NCBI GenBank assembly: GCA_963829135.1
Contig: CAWHHO010000005.1
Coordinates: forward strand, 930,001 to 994,000
Direction: 5' to 3'
Length of the DNA: 64,000 nt
Source: Kumtagia sp963829135
GTDB taxonomy: Bacteria > Pseudomonadota > Alphaproteobacteria > Rhizobiales > Rhizobiaceae
In this document: piece by piece, positions 8,740 through 18,510 of the stretch
Layout of the letters: each line of letters opens with the position of its first letter
Numbering within the stretch: position 1 is the stretch's first letter
Position numbers and translations under genes: made by a program
Notes under the pieces: model-generated
Seen by the model: only the letters and a program-made list of their open reading frames with translations
Database searches by the model: none
What the model was told of the DNA's origin: nothing

Positions 8740-9861
8740 TTAGAGCGGCTTCGTCGCGCTCTTGATATAGTCACCGCGCCAGTCAGCCGGCACGCCTGTC
8801 GCAATGCCTGCATGGTCAAAAAGGTGCAGGAACGGGGCAGGCAGATCGATGGATATTTCCTGTCCTATTGCCGCGCCTGAGATACCACGCTGCGCCACTG
8901 TGAAGCCGTGTCCCGATGCAAGCCGAGAATGGATGATCGTTTCCGAGCCAAGAATTTCGGTGGCCTCCACCTTGGCTTTCATGGGGCCGCTGCCGATTTC
9001 CGCATGCTCGGGACGTATGCCGATTGTGACCGGTGCTGCGTCCGGCAAATCGGCGTCTCGTCCCGGCAGCAGTAGGATTTCGCCACTTTCCAACGCAACG
9101 CCCAATGCGCCGCTCTGCCGACTTACCTTGCCCGCGATGAAATTCATCTGTGGCGCGCCCAGAAAGCCTGCGACGAACCGGTTTGCCGGCCGGGCGTAAA
9201 GCTCGATCGGCGAACCGACCTGTTCGACGTACCCGTCGCGCAGAACCACGATCCGGTCGGCCATGGTCATCGCCTCCACCTGATCGTGGGTGACGTAGAC
9301 CATGGTCGATCCAAGCCGCCGATGCAGCGCCACCAATTCGCCCCGCATCTTGACGCGCAATTCGGCGTCCAGGTTCGAAAGCGGTTCGTCGAACAGGAAA
9401 GCCTTCGGCTCCTTGACGATGGCCCGGCCGATGGCGACGCGCTGGCTTTGTCCGCCGGAAAGCTGGTTGGGCCGACGCTTCATCAGGTGCGATATCTGCA
9501 GGATGTCGGCTGCCTTGCCGACGCGCGCATCGATTTCGCGGCGCGGCGTGCGCAGGTTCTCAAGCCCGAAGCGCAGGTTCTGTTCGACGCTCATATGCGG
9601 ATAGAGTGCGTAGGATTGGAACACCATGGCCATGCCGCGCGCGGATGGCAGAAGGTGATCGCAGCGCTCGCCATCGATGCGGATCTCGCCGGCGCTGGTT
9701 TCCTCGAGCCCAGCCATCATCCGCAGCAGAGTGGACTTTCCACATCCCGAGGGTCCAACGAACACAGTGAAAGAACCATCGGCAATGTCGAGATTGACGC
9801 CATGGATAACCTCCATGGCCTGAAAGCTCTTCCTGACATCCCTCAGTTCGATTGCGGCCAT
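8740..9861 (-). CDS. ugpC: Sugar ABC transporter ATP-binding protein, UgpC/MsmK type
   Basis: The 373-residue ATPase starts at ATG 9861 (MAAIELRDVRKSF). It has Walker A GPSGCGKST, the signature LSGGQSQRVAIGRA, Walker B FLFDEPLSNLDA, the switch His in VYVTHDQ, and a C-terminal TOBE region (IGIRPEHAEIG) of the CUT1 sugar family. The first base pair of its ATG is shared with the TAA of the upstream glycosidase gene, so the two are translationally coupled. It powers the importer formed by the two permeases and the binding protein at 12.5-15.6 kb. The sugar is not readable from the sequence, but the glycosidase partner suggests a glucoside. Confidence 0.92.
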   Translation of the reverse strand: MAAIELRDVRKSFQAMEVIHGVNLDIADGSFTVFVGPSGCGKSTLLRMMAGLEETSAGEIRIDGERCDHLLPSARGMAMVFQSYALYPHMSVEQNLRFGLENLRTPRREIDARVGKAADILQISHLMKRRPNQLSGGQSQRVAIGRAIVKEPKAFLFDEPLSNLDAELRVKMRGELVALHRRLGSTMVYVTHDQVEAMTMADRIVVLRDGYVEQVGSPIELYARPANRFVAGFLGAPQMNFIAGKVSRQSGALGVALESGEILLLPGRDADLPDAAPVTIGIRPEHAEIGSGPMKAKVEATEILGSETIIHSRLASGHGFTVAQRGISGAAIGQEISIDLPAPFLHLFDHAGIATGVPADWRGDYIKSATKPL

Positions 9862-12472
9862 TATATCCCCGCGCCGCCTTGCAAAGTCAGCTGCAATGCC
9901 AGCCGCTCGCCCGCGCCGAGCGCCCGCCGCGTCGGCAAGCGATGGACGCCTTCCCCGGCGACGGCGATTTCTGAAACATCGAGCGTGCCGCCCAGCACCG
10001 TCAGCGCCCACTTGCCGCGTTCCCGGATCATCTGTCCAAAGCCGTTGCCTGCCGACCAGAACAGAACGCAATCCCCGGTTTGCTTCGGGGCGAAGCCGAT
10101 GCGCCCGGCCACCAGGTCGGCGCTCAGGCCCGACCAGGCGTTGACCAACTGCCAGGCCGACATGGAGCGCGCATAGTAGGAGCCGCATTCGATGTCGTTC
10201 CACGGATTGCGCCGGGACCCGTCATGCCGGTCGCGGGTGGCGCGCACGACTTCCAATCCTTCGTCGATCAAGCCGCGCATGATCATGTGCGAAGCGGACA
10301 TGTATTCCAGACCCGTCCACACTTCCTCTGCATAGGGTGCCGCTACCATCGGTTGTCGCACCCCCTCAGGATAGGTCGCGACAAGAAGCCCGCCCTCATC
10401 TTCGAACGCATAGTTCCGGCACGGGTTGAAATGGTCATTGAGGCTACTGCGAAAATTGTTTGCGTGCACTTCCTTCAGCGCCTGCTTGACCTTTCCATCA
10501 TCGAGGAAAGAACCAATTCCTGCGAGCTCGGCATGCCACTGTCCAAGAATCTGGTCGGTGATGCAGCCGTCGCCCATCTGGTATTTCAGTTCCGAGTGCT
10601 CTTCGGACCAGTAAGTCTCCATGAAGCCGTCAGCCAGTACGCCCGCTTTGAGACCTTTGTCGAAAGGTGCCAGGAGATCCTTGTCGGACAGGTTAATATC
10701 CTGCACGAACCAGCGGCCGTTGAAGAGCTTGTCGTTGATGTAGCTGGCTCCGTTGCGACCGAGACGCTTGCATTTTTCGGCGAGATCCTCATCGCCCATC
10801 GCTGCGGCCATTTCGGCGCCGGCTAGTAGCGCGGCGACATACATGGTGCCCAGCCAGGAGTTGGGATTGAACAACTCCATGTCCAGTGTCTGATGCTGTC
10901 GGCCGGAAAGAATGCCGGTTTCGTCGGGATCCCAGAGGTCGGGGTTCTCCTTGCTCCAGGCATAGGCCAATGCCTTTTCAACGTGGCTCCAGTAGCGGCG
11001 CAGCCAATCAGTGTCTCCGGATAGCTTCCAATCACGATAGGTCTTGATGATCGCGCCGAAATGCCCGTCCGCGCATGGTCCTATAACGTCGAAGCCGGAG
11101 CCCAGCGGCAGTTTCTGACGGAACGTAAGGCCTCCGCCCGGCAACTGGTTGTAGGTGAACTCGGTCTCCCGCAGGGTGCGCTCCAGCGCCGGGAAAAGAT
11201 GCGGCAGCGCCTGCTGGTAGTTCCACACATGGGTACACGAGCCTTCGCACGAGCCGTCCTGTGTGTGCTGCCCCTCCCAGGCCCAGATCTGGCCGCCTTC
11301 CAGCCGGATGACGGTCGCTGTTCGCAACAACGCCAGTGTCGCCGTGGCTGCATCCTTTATCTCGGCGGGAAGCGTCGAGCCGAACACGCCGTCGCGAAAC
11401 GCAGCCGTCGCCTGCGAAAGGCTATCCCAGCGCTTCAGTGCATCGCGAGCGCTAGCCGTCGAATCCGCCCAATGATTGGCGTAGTAGTTGCGCCATGCCG
11501 GCGTTTCCCGATCCGGGATCGGCGCATCCGGCGAGGTCCGGAATGCCCAGTAGATATCGCCGTTCGGAAAGCTCCAGGAAATGACGAATCGGATTTTCCG
11601 GCGCTCTCCGGCCGGAATGGCGACACGAGCGGCAAGCGTGGCGTGTTCGGGAATAGCCCCATATGCCGCGTCTTGCGCGGCGTGTCGTACCGCCGCTTCG
11701 GCAACGGCCCCGGTCGCGCAAACTCTTTCCAGAACACTGCAAGATTGTCGAACCACTGCCCACGAAAATGGAAATCCGTATGCTCCACATGCTCGGCGTC
11801 GGTAGCGATCGTCAGGTCGCCCCGATCGGTCGGCTTGAGGTCGGCTTCCGCCGAGGTCAGATGGAGCGAACTGATCCCATCCTTTTGACTGAAGGTGTGA
11901 CGTCCGCTGTCGACCCCATAATTGCCCAGCGTTCCGGCCAGCGTATAGGTCAACTCGTCGGCGGTATCGTTGACGATCTCGAATTCGAACATGGCGACCG
12001 GCATTGAGCTATCGCGATCATCGTGCGGGATGAAGGGCGACTGTGCCGTCATGCGTATGCCGCCAGGAAAGCGTTCGTCCTTGAACACGAGATCTGCGCT
12101 TGGAAAGCGCCCGTAGAAATCGACTTCGCGAAAATGGGGAACGCCGACAAGCGTCTGCCTGTTGGCGCCATGGCCAAATCCGTCGAACATCTTCCGCTGG
12201 CCGGGTGCGCCGGCCGGATTGAGATCGTAGGGGCCGTTCAGCACCCGCGCATCGACCAGCCTGCCCTCTTTCTCTGCCTTGATGGCGAAATGGGAATAGC
12301 CGTTGTAACCCTGCAAGGCCGGACGGTTGCGGATCGACCAGTCGATCAGGCGTCCGCTGCCCGAAACCGAGAACCCGCCGGAACCGATCCCGCCCAACGG
12401 AAAGGCGATGTAGCGGGTCCTCTCGGCCTTGTAGGCAAAGCGCGGATCGATGGCGGCAAGGTCGTCCCACAT
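9861..12472 (-). CDS. GH116 family beta-glucosidase/glucosylceramidase-like glycoside hydrolase (one frameshift)
   Basis: Two frames join into a protein of about 870 residues. The first (12472 down to about 11690) has IAFPLGGIGSGGFSVSGSGR and WSIRNRP, the N-terminal beta-sandwich hallmark of GH116 (GBA2-like) enzymes. The second (to 9861) has CTHVWNYQQALPHLFP, DMELFNPNSWLGTMY, which holds the expected Glu nucleophile, and CITDQILGQWHAEL, which holds the expected Asp acid/base. GH116 enzymes cleave beta-glucosides, beta-xylosides or glucosylceramide. The shift lies at about 11655-11700, and one missing base would restore the frame. No signal peptide is seen, so it should act on imported sugar in the cytoplasm. 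It overlaps ugpC by one base and follows the permease gene by 18 bases. Confidence 0.85.
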
Positions 12473-12490
12473 GAATCTTATCCTATCCCG

Positions 12491-13344
12491 TCAATTCTTG
12501 ATGCCGCTCATCGTGATGCCTTCGATCACGAATTTCTGAGCGAGGAGGAAGAGCAGCACGACCGGCAGGACCGACATGCTCATCGCCGCCATCACCAGCG
12601 ATAGATTACCGGAAGCGAGGTAGCCGCGCAGGACATCCATGCCGACCGGCAGCGTCATCGCGTGTTCCTTGCCGAGCAGCACACGTGCCTGAAAATAGTA
12701 ATTCCAGGTCTGCGTGAAAGTGATGATGCCGAGTGCCGAAAGGGCCGGCCGCAGCTGTGGCAACGAGATGCGCCAGAAGATCTTGAGATAGCCGGCGCCG
12801 TCCATCAGCGCGGCTTCCTCCAGCGCCTTGGGCTGGCTGATCATGAACTGGCGCATCAGGAAAACGCCGAAACTCGATGTGAGGTACATCAGTGCCAGTC
12901 CAATCGGCTTGTTGATCAGTCCGACCTTGGCGTAGCCGAGGTAGATCGGCAGGATTGTCACCTGGGCCGGGAACATCAGTCCGACCAGCAAAATGAAGAA
13001 CAGCGTATCGCGGCCGCGGAAGCTCAGCCGGGCAAAAGCAAAGGCAGCGAGTGTGCATGTCACCAACTGGCCGATGGTGACCACCACAGCGATCAGAGCC
13101 GAATTGGCTAGATCTGCAGAAACGGAACACGTGAAGCGAGCACGCGCGCATAGTTGCTAAAGTCGAGGTTTGGCGGCAGGAAACTCGGCGGCAGCTTGTA
13201 GGCATCCGATACCGGCCTGAACGACATCGAGAACAGCCACAGGAACGGCAGCAGCATGCCGATAGCAAGGACGATCATCACCGCAATGATCGCCCAATCG
13301 ATCCATCGCTTGGCGGCGCGGGTCTGGAGCGCGTCGGCGTTCAT
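12491..13344 (-). CDS. Carbohydrate ABC transporter permease, MalG-like (one frameshift)
   Basis: The protein starts MNADALQTRAAKRWIDW at ATG 13344 and has a first membrane helix (IIAVMIVLAIGMLLPFLWLF), followed by the periplasmic loop FRPVSDAYKLPP typical of CUT1 MalG-type permeases. The frame breaks near 13118: ATCTAGCC should read ATCTTAGCC, restoring LQILANSALIAVVVTIGQ. The next frame carries the EAA loop (EEAALMDGAGYLKIFWRISLP), which contacts the ATPase, and ends GITMSGIKN. With the one missing base it is 284 residues with six membrane helices. Its ATG overlaps the stop of the upstream permease gene (ATGA). It is the second half of the membrane channel. Confidence 0.85.
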
Positions 13345-14250
13345 TGATGCACCCACCGGCGCGACAGCAACTGCTGGATTGCCGTTATGATAGAGGATGA
13401 TGCCCGTCATCACCACTGAGATCGCGGCGGCATATCCGATCTGATAGCTGCCGAAGCCCTCCTCGACGATCAGGATGGAGAGGGAGCGCGTGCTGTCGCC
13501 CGGTCCGCCCTGCGTAAGGATGACGATGGATTCATAGACCTGCAGGGCGCCGATCGAGGCGTAGACGATGGCGAAGAAAACGACCGGCGAAATGAACGGC
13601 AGCGTGATCCGAAAGAACTGCCGCCAAGCCGGCGTGCCGTCCATGATTGCGGCCTCGATGATGTTCCTGGGGACACCCTGCAGCGCGGCGATGAAGATGA
13701 CCATGAAGAAGCCGGTGTTCTTCCACACATCCATGATGATGATCGACATCATCGCGTTGCTGCTGTCGGTGAGCCAGTGGACGGGCGCCAGGCCGGCGAG
13801 CCGCAGGTAGTAATTTATCACGCCGAGGTCGTCGCCGTAGAAATAGGTCCAGACGATCGACACGAAGGCGGTGGCTATGATCACCGGCAGGAAGAAGGCG
13901 AGCCGGAAGAAATAGAGCATCCACCCGGGCATCGCACGGTTTAGCGCCACCGCCAGCAGCAGCCCGACGGAAACGTTGAAGGTGACGGCGAAGAACGCGA
14001 ACCGCAGCGTATTCCAAAAGATCTGCAGCGAACGCCGGTTGGTGAAGAAGCGCTCGAAGTTGTCGAACCCGACCCAGTGAGACCCCATCATCGGGTCGTA
14101 GTAGGAAAAGCTCAGGATGAACGTGATGACGACCGGCGCGAGAACGAATGTCAGATAAAGCACCGAGGTCGGCAGCACGAAGAGATATGCCGCCCGCGCC
14201 TGAGCGCGCGTCAGATCGGAAGTCCGCCGATGATCTTGTGAGAAGCTCAT
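13341..14250 (-). CDS. Carbohydrate ABC transporter permease, MalF-like (one frameshift)
   Basis: The permease begins at ATG 14250 (MSFSQDHRRTS; upstream in-frame ATGs at 14310 and 14319 are alternatives). Six membrane segments are visible, with the first in AYLFVLPTSVLYLTFVLAPV and the EAA loop in IEAAIMDGTPAWRQFFRITLP. An extra T near 13388 (CTCTATCATAACG for CTCATCATAACG) shifts the frame; corrected, the protein ends QLLSRRWVHQ with its TGA at 13341-13343 overlapping the next ATG, giving 302 residues. Without correction the reading runs into the next permease gene and looks like a fusion. It pairs with the MalG-like permease in the inner membrane. Confidence 0.85.
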
Positions 14251-14332
14251 GAATTGCCGATCGAAGCGCCCAGTCGACGCGCCGGCCCCCTCCCAGAGGG
14301 ACGCCGGCATGTCCAGCAAGGCTGGCTTCCTG

Positions 14333-15601
14333 CTATTTCAGCCGCGCGAAGGACTCGTTAAGTTCGGCGTCCGCCTGCTTGCACCCTTCAGCGATCGACA
14401 TTTCATCCGCCATCATTGCTGTGTAGTAGCGAATGAATATCTTCTCGACTTCCTGGAAATTGGCCGGCGATGGAACAGGCTTGGTGTTCGGCAACGTCTC
14501 GTAGTAGAGCGCCGCACTTGGCGGGAATGAAAGGAACGCTTCTGTCTGCGCCGCGGACTTGCGACCGGGAACGCCGCCGCCCTTTTCGCCTTCTTCCTTT
14601 TGCGTTTCCTCGCTGGTCAGTTCCAGAACCAGCGCCTTAGCCAAATCGGCCTGCGCGGTGGATTTGTTGATGGCGTAGCCGCCGAAGCCGATGACCGTGA
14701 TGTCCGTTTCCTTCTTCGGCGGGATCGCGACATCCATGTTGAGTTTGTTGGTTTTGGCGCTCTGGACGATCCAGTGGCCGCGGCTGATCATGGCGACCTG
14801 ACCGGCCATGAACTGGTTGTCCATCGTATCCTTGCCTGGAATTGGCGAGACGCCATCGACATGGATAAGGTCGTGCAGGAATTGAAGGCTCTCGGCGACC
14901 TTCGGATCGAGCATGTTGGACTTCGTCCATTCATCGTCAACCACGCCGGTGCCATTGCTGAAGAACCAGGGCTGAACGAAGAAGTTCTGGTTCGGCACCT
15001 CGTAGCCGAACTGCGTCACCGCGCCGGAAGCATCCTTGACTGTCAGCGCCTTGGCTGCGGCGCGGAAATCCTCCCACGTCCAGTCTTTCTTCGGATAGGC
15101 AACCTTGGCCTTGTCAAACAGGTCGCGGTTGTAGTTGATCATGATGTTGTTCCAGCCGATCGGGATGTACTGGACTTCACCGTTGTAGCTGGCCTGCTGG
15201 AAGAGGCTCGGGGCGAAATCCGAGAAGCCCGAATTGGCCGCAACGAAGTCGTTGAGATTGAGCCAGAGCCCACGCGATGAAAACGCCCGGAAGGTCTCGA
15301 TGGCAGTGCCGTAAACGTCGGCGGCCGTACCCGAATTGAACGCGCCAATTACCTTGGTGACGTAGTCGCCCCAGCCCGTCGAGATCGGGTCGACGGACAC
15401 TTCGACCGTCACATTGGGATATTTCTTGTTGAAGCGGGCGATCGCATTGGTGATTGCGGCGAGTTCGGCGTCGCCGCCGAATGCCTGCAGTTGAAGCGTC
15501 GCGCTCGCGTCCGACTGCGCGAATGCGCTTCCCGCAGTGGACGCCGCCGCCGCAAATGCTGCGGACGATATCAACAATTCACGCCGTGTCAGTTTGATCA
15601 T
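14333..15601 (-). CDS. Sugar ABC transporter substrate-binding protein
   Basis: The 422-residue protein starts at ATG 15601 after a strong GGGAGGAA ribosome binding site. It has a Tat-like signal (MIKLTRRELLISSAAFAAAA, cleaved near AFAQS) and the extracellular solute-binding family 1 pattern: AITNAIARFNKKYPNVTVEV, then VYGTAIETFRAFSSRG, NNIMINYNRDLFDKAKV and MAGQVAMISRGHW. It should capture a sugar in the periplasm and deliver it to the two permeases. It is the first gene of the minus-strand operon and sits just downstream of two LacI-type operators. The ligand is unknown; the operon partner GH116 points to an oligo- or aryl-glucoside. Confidence 0.92.
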   Translation of the reverse strand: MIKLTRRELLISSAAFAAAASTAGSAFAQSDASATLQLQAFGGDAELAAITNAIARFNKKYPNVTVEVSVDPISTGWGDYVTKVIGAFNSGTAADVYGTAIETFRAFSSRGLWLNLNDFVAANSGFSDFAPSLFQQASYNGEVQYIPIGWNNIMINYNRDLFDKAKVAYPKKDWTWEDFRAAAKALTVKDASGAVTQFGYEVPNQNFFVQPWFFSNGTGVVDDEWTKSNMLDPKVAESLQFLHDLIHVDGVSPIPGKDTMDNQFMAGQVAMISRGHWIVQSAKTNKLNMDVAIPPKKETDITVIGFGGYAINKSTAQADLAKALVLELTSEETQKEEGEKGGGVPGRKSAAQTEAFLSFPPSAALYYETLPNTKPVPSPANFQEVEKIFIRYYTAMMADEMSIAEGCKQADAELNESFARLK

Positions 15602-15650
15602 CGAAATTCCTCCCTGCGTTCTCCCAACGCATACCACCGGCTGCTCCGGT

Positions 15651-15662
15651 CGAAACGTTTCG
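15651..15662. promoter_or_regulatory. LacI-family operator O1
   Basis: CGAAACGTTTCG is a perfect 12-base palindrome, 50 bases upstream of the binding-protein ATG. The identical sequence occurs 76 bases away in front of lacI. This is the typical shape of a LacI/GalR operator (central CG, A/T-rich arms). Confidence 0.75.
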
Positions 15663-15717
15663 TGCGATCGCACAGCTTTATCCGCATCGCCCGCTTGCAG
15701 GTCATCCGCGGCTCAAC

Positions 15718-15746
15718 TTGTATGCACGAAACGTTTCGACTATAGG
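15718..15746 (+). promoter_or_regulatory. lacI promoter with operator O2 in its spacer
   Basis: TTGTAT (15718-15723), a 17-base spacer and TATAGG (15741-15746) form a sigma-70 promoter, and the palindrome CGAAACGTTTCG occupies 15727-15738, entirely inside the spacer. This predicts autorepression of the regulator, and with O1 (76 bases, about seven helical turns away) it allows a repression loop. Confidence 0.7.
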
Positions 15747-15776
15747 CCTACGGAAAACCGATTTGCAAGGCGGAGA

Positions 15777-16808
15777 ATGGCGACGATCAAGGACGTGGCG
15801 CGACATGCCGGCGTTGCGATTTCCACCGTCTCGGCGGTTCTAAACCGGTCAGCGCCGGTTAGCGAACAGGTCATCGAGAAGGTGAAGCGCGCCGTCGATG
15901 ACATCGGCTACGTCCCGCATGGCGGCGCGCGCAGCCTGCGCAGCGGCCAGTCGCAACTCATCGGTCTTGTGGTTCCAAACATCGCCAACCCGCATTTTGC
16001 GGCCGTCGCCCGTGAAATCGAAAACGTTTGCCTTAACGCAGGCTTTATGGCGGTGGTCTACTCCACGGGCCAGGATTCGGACCGAGAGAGCCAGGTGCTC
16101 AAGATGCTGCGCATGCAGCGCGTCGCCGGCCTGATCCTGATCCCGACGCGTTCGGACGCCGAGCATGGTGCCAAGCTGATCGGCGAGATCCACATCCCCA
16201 CGATTCTGCTCGATATGTTCGTTGAGGGCCTACCCTACCATGTCATCAAGAGCGACAATGTCGAGGCTGGCAGGCTTGCGACGGACCATCTCCTGAAACT
16301 TGGACATCGACGCATCGGCATTATCGCCGGGATCAAGGGACTGGCGACGAGTGACGATCGTTTCAGTGGGTATCTCAAAGCGCATGGTGATCACGGCGCC
16401 GCCGTCGATCAGACCCTCAACCTGGCCGGCAATTTCAGTCAGGAGACGGCACACGACCTTACGGTCACGGCTTTAAGGCGTCCGGACAGGCCGACCGCAC
16501 TCGTCTCCATTTCCAACATGATGACGCTTGGCGCTCTCTTCGCCGCGCGCGAACTGGGTCTCAGAATTCCCGGTGACCTTTCGATCGTCGGAATCGACGA
16601 CCTCGAATTTGCTGGAATTCTCGACCCCGCGCCGACGGTGGTCGCGACCGAAATCGTGATGATGGCCCGTCAGGCGATCGAACTCCTGCTCAAGCAACTC
16701 GTCTACAAGATAATGCCGGGCAAAGATTGGGAAATCTACACGCCGCATCTGATCATACGGGGCTCCACTCGCCAGGCCCCGGAAGGGGGAAAATACAGCC
16801 CGTCTTGA
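15777..16808 (+). CDS. LacI family transcriptional regulator
   Basis: The 343-residue protein opens with the LacI helix-turn-helix (ATIKDVARHAGVAISTVSAV, then LNRSAPVSEQVIEKVKRAV) and the hinge region, followed by the periplasmic-binding-like sugar domain (QLIGLVVPNIANPHFAAVAR; DNVEAGRLATDHLLKLGHRR; SIVGIDDLEFAGILDPAPT). ATG 15777 with CGGAG upstream gives the canonical beginning MATIKDVA. It is divergent from the sugar operon and both promoters hold identical operators, so it very likely represses both and releases on binding the imported sugar or a product of the GH116 enzyme. Confidence 0.93.
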   Translation: MATIKDVARHAGVAISTVSAVLNRSAPVSEQVIEKVKRAVDDIGYVPHGGARSLRSGQSQLIGLVVPNIANPHFAAVAREIENVCLNAGFMAVVYSTGQDSDRESQVLKMLRMQRVAGLILIPTRSDAEHGAKLIGEIHIPTILLDMFVEGLPYHVIKSDNVEAGRLATDHLLKLGHRRIGIIAGIKGLATSDDRFSGYLKAHGDHGAAVDQTLNLAGNFSQETAHDLTVTALRRPDRPTALVSISNMMTLGALFAARELGLRIPGDLSIVGIDDLEFAGILDPAPTVVATEIVMMARQAIELLLKQLVYKIMPGKDWEIYTPHLIIRGSTRQAPEGGKYSPS

Positions 16809-16895
16809 TCTCCCCATTCGGCTCGATCAATTTCCAGAATGGAGCTTACACGCGGCTGTCATAGTGATGGACGTAGGTTGGAGCGCTAAAGCGAG

Positions 16896-18002
16896 GTGGT
16901 CGTGCGCATCACTCGGATAGAGACTTTTTCGACAGAGTACGTTGGCTTCGTGCGCATCACGACGGAGAGCGGTGCGACCGGTATCGGGCAGGTTTCCACC
17001 TATAATTCCGACATCACGTCCACGGTTCTGCATCGGCAGGTTGCGCCATGGGTTCTCGGCGTCGAATTTGAGGATATCGACGCGTTGACCGACAAGGTGA
17101 TCGAGCGCGAGCACAAGTTCCCCGGGTCCTATATAAAAAGGGCGCTGGGCGGACTGGATACCGCGATCTGGGATTGTCGCGGCAAGCAGGCAGGGCTTCC
17201 CGTCGTCAGCCTGCTCGGCGGTACGCCCGGCCGACTGCGCGCCTACGCATCATCGATGAAGCGCGACATCACGCCCGCGGACGAGGCGGAGCGATTCAAG
17301 CGCCTGCACGATGAATTCGGCTTCGATGCTTTCAAGTTCCGTGTCGCCGCGGAGTACGGCCACGATGTCGACGAATGGCCGGGCCGCACCGAAGAAATCA
17401 TCCCAACGATCCGTAAGGCGCTAGGCGAAGAGGCGTCGCTGCTGGTTGATGCCAATAGCGGCTTCTCTCCGAAACGAGCGATAGAGGTCGGACGTATTCT
17501 CAGGACAATGGCATCGAACATTTCGAGGAGCCATGCCTCTACTGGGAGTTTGAACAGACCAAGGAGGTTGCCGATGCGCTCGACATCGCGGTGACCGGCG
17601 GCGAGCAGGACTGCGAATTACCAACCTGGCGGCAGATGATCGACATGCGCGCCGTCGATATCGTGCAGCCCGATATTCTCTATCTCGGCGGTATCGGCCG
17701 CACGCTACGCGTCTGCCGCATGGCCAGGCGGCGGGCTTGCCGATAACGCCGCACAGCGCCAATCTCGGGCTGGTTACGCTTTTCACCATGCATCTTCTGC
17801 GCGCGATCGACGGTGGCGGAAAATATCTCGAGTTCTCGATTGAAGGCCAGATTACTATCCCTGGCAGGACGGCTTGTTCGCAAAATCGCCCTACGACGTC
17901 TAAGATGGCCAGGTGACGATATCCGACGAGCCCGGCTGGGGCATCGAGGTCGATCCCGAATGGCTGGCAAAATCTCGGTATCAGATCAGCGAGCGTGCGT
18001 AA
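16896..18002 (+). pseudogene. Mandelate racemase/muconate lactonizing enzyme family protein (several frameshifts)
   Basis: An enolase-superfamily member of about 368 residues is spread over several frames. The first frame (GTG at 16896 or 16902) runs through ALGGLDTAIWDCRGKQAGLP to FKFRVA (the KxR catalytic motif of the mandelate racemase subgroup) and LLVDANSGFSPKRA (first metal ligand). After a break near 17505 come EHFEEPCLYWEFE and VTGGEQDCE (second and third metal ligands), then DIVQPDILYLGGIGRTLR; after another near 17730 comes GLPITPHSANLGLVTLF (catalytic His), and the end reads WGIEVDPEWLAKSRYQISERA. All catalytic residues survive, which favours sequence errors over decay. It probably dehydrates or epimerises a sugar acid; the substrate is unknown. 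It precedes a polyamine-type ABC importer. Confidence 0.75.
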
Positions 18003-18510
18003 GATGACATTGCTCCTGGACGTGCAACACGGCGGCGCCCTGCCGAGATTGCCGGACGAGCATTTTATCGGCGGTGCGCGACGACAGTCGGATGCGTGGC
18101 CAGGTCTATGATGAACGAATATTTCGACCGGCCGGGATCGAGACCGCATGCATTTTTCGGCAGGCAATGCCACGAGTAAATCCGGCATAGGCCGCGAAAA
18201 GGGACTTATCGCCGTCTCAACCTATTGCAAGACGAAAGCGGTGACGATGCGAATATGACAAACCGCAGACTGATACGGTTTTTCCCGCGCTTCATTGACA
18301 AGCGGATTGGTCTGTCATTTTGTTAAGAGTGGCAGTGCCAGTGGCACGTCGGTCCTGAAACTGCCGATGGGAAGCTTCGCCGACTTGAAGGACGCGTCAC
18401 GGCATTGTTATCAGATGCCGCCATAACAATAAACGCTACAGGGGACAACGCTTTCCAACAAGCCGGCCACAAAAGCAAACGCATATGGGAACTGAATGGG
18501 AGACGTTATC
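18003..18510. other. Intergenic region upstream of the second ABC importer
   Basis: I see no supportable gene here, only a short open stretch from 18004 (MTLLLDVQHGGALPRL) that soon stops. Two operator-like inverted repeats lie at 18296-18317 (TGACA and TGTCA arms) and 18335-18347. A possible promoter is TTGACA at 18295-18300 with a poor minus-10 near 18318. Confidence 0.4.
18335..18347. promoter_or_regulatory. Inverted repeat, candidate operator
   Basis: GTGCCA-G-TGGCAC is a perfect 6-base inverted repeat with a single central base, 164 bases before the binding-protein start and just downstream of a possible promoter. No regulator gene lies beside this cluster, so the binding protein is unknown. 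Confidence 0.4.

Noticed and set aside
8740..10203. A 487-residue start for the UgpC-type ATPase
   Set aside because: The first 114 residues are the glycosidase gene read in another frame; the family start MAAIELRDV is at 9861, overlapping the glycosidase stop.
13108..14319. A 403-residue protein that appears to fuse two sugar permeases
   Set aside because: One extra T near 13388 removes the stop of permease 1; correcting it gives the usual VHQ end and ATGA overlap with permease 2, which itself has one missing base near 13118.
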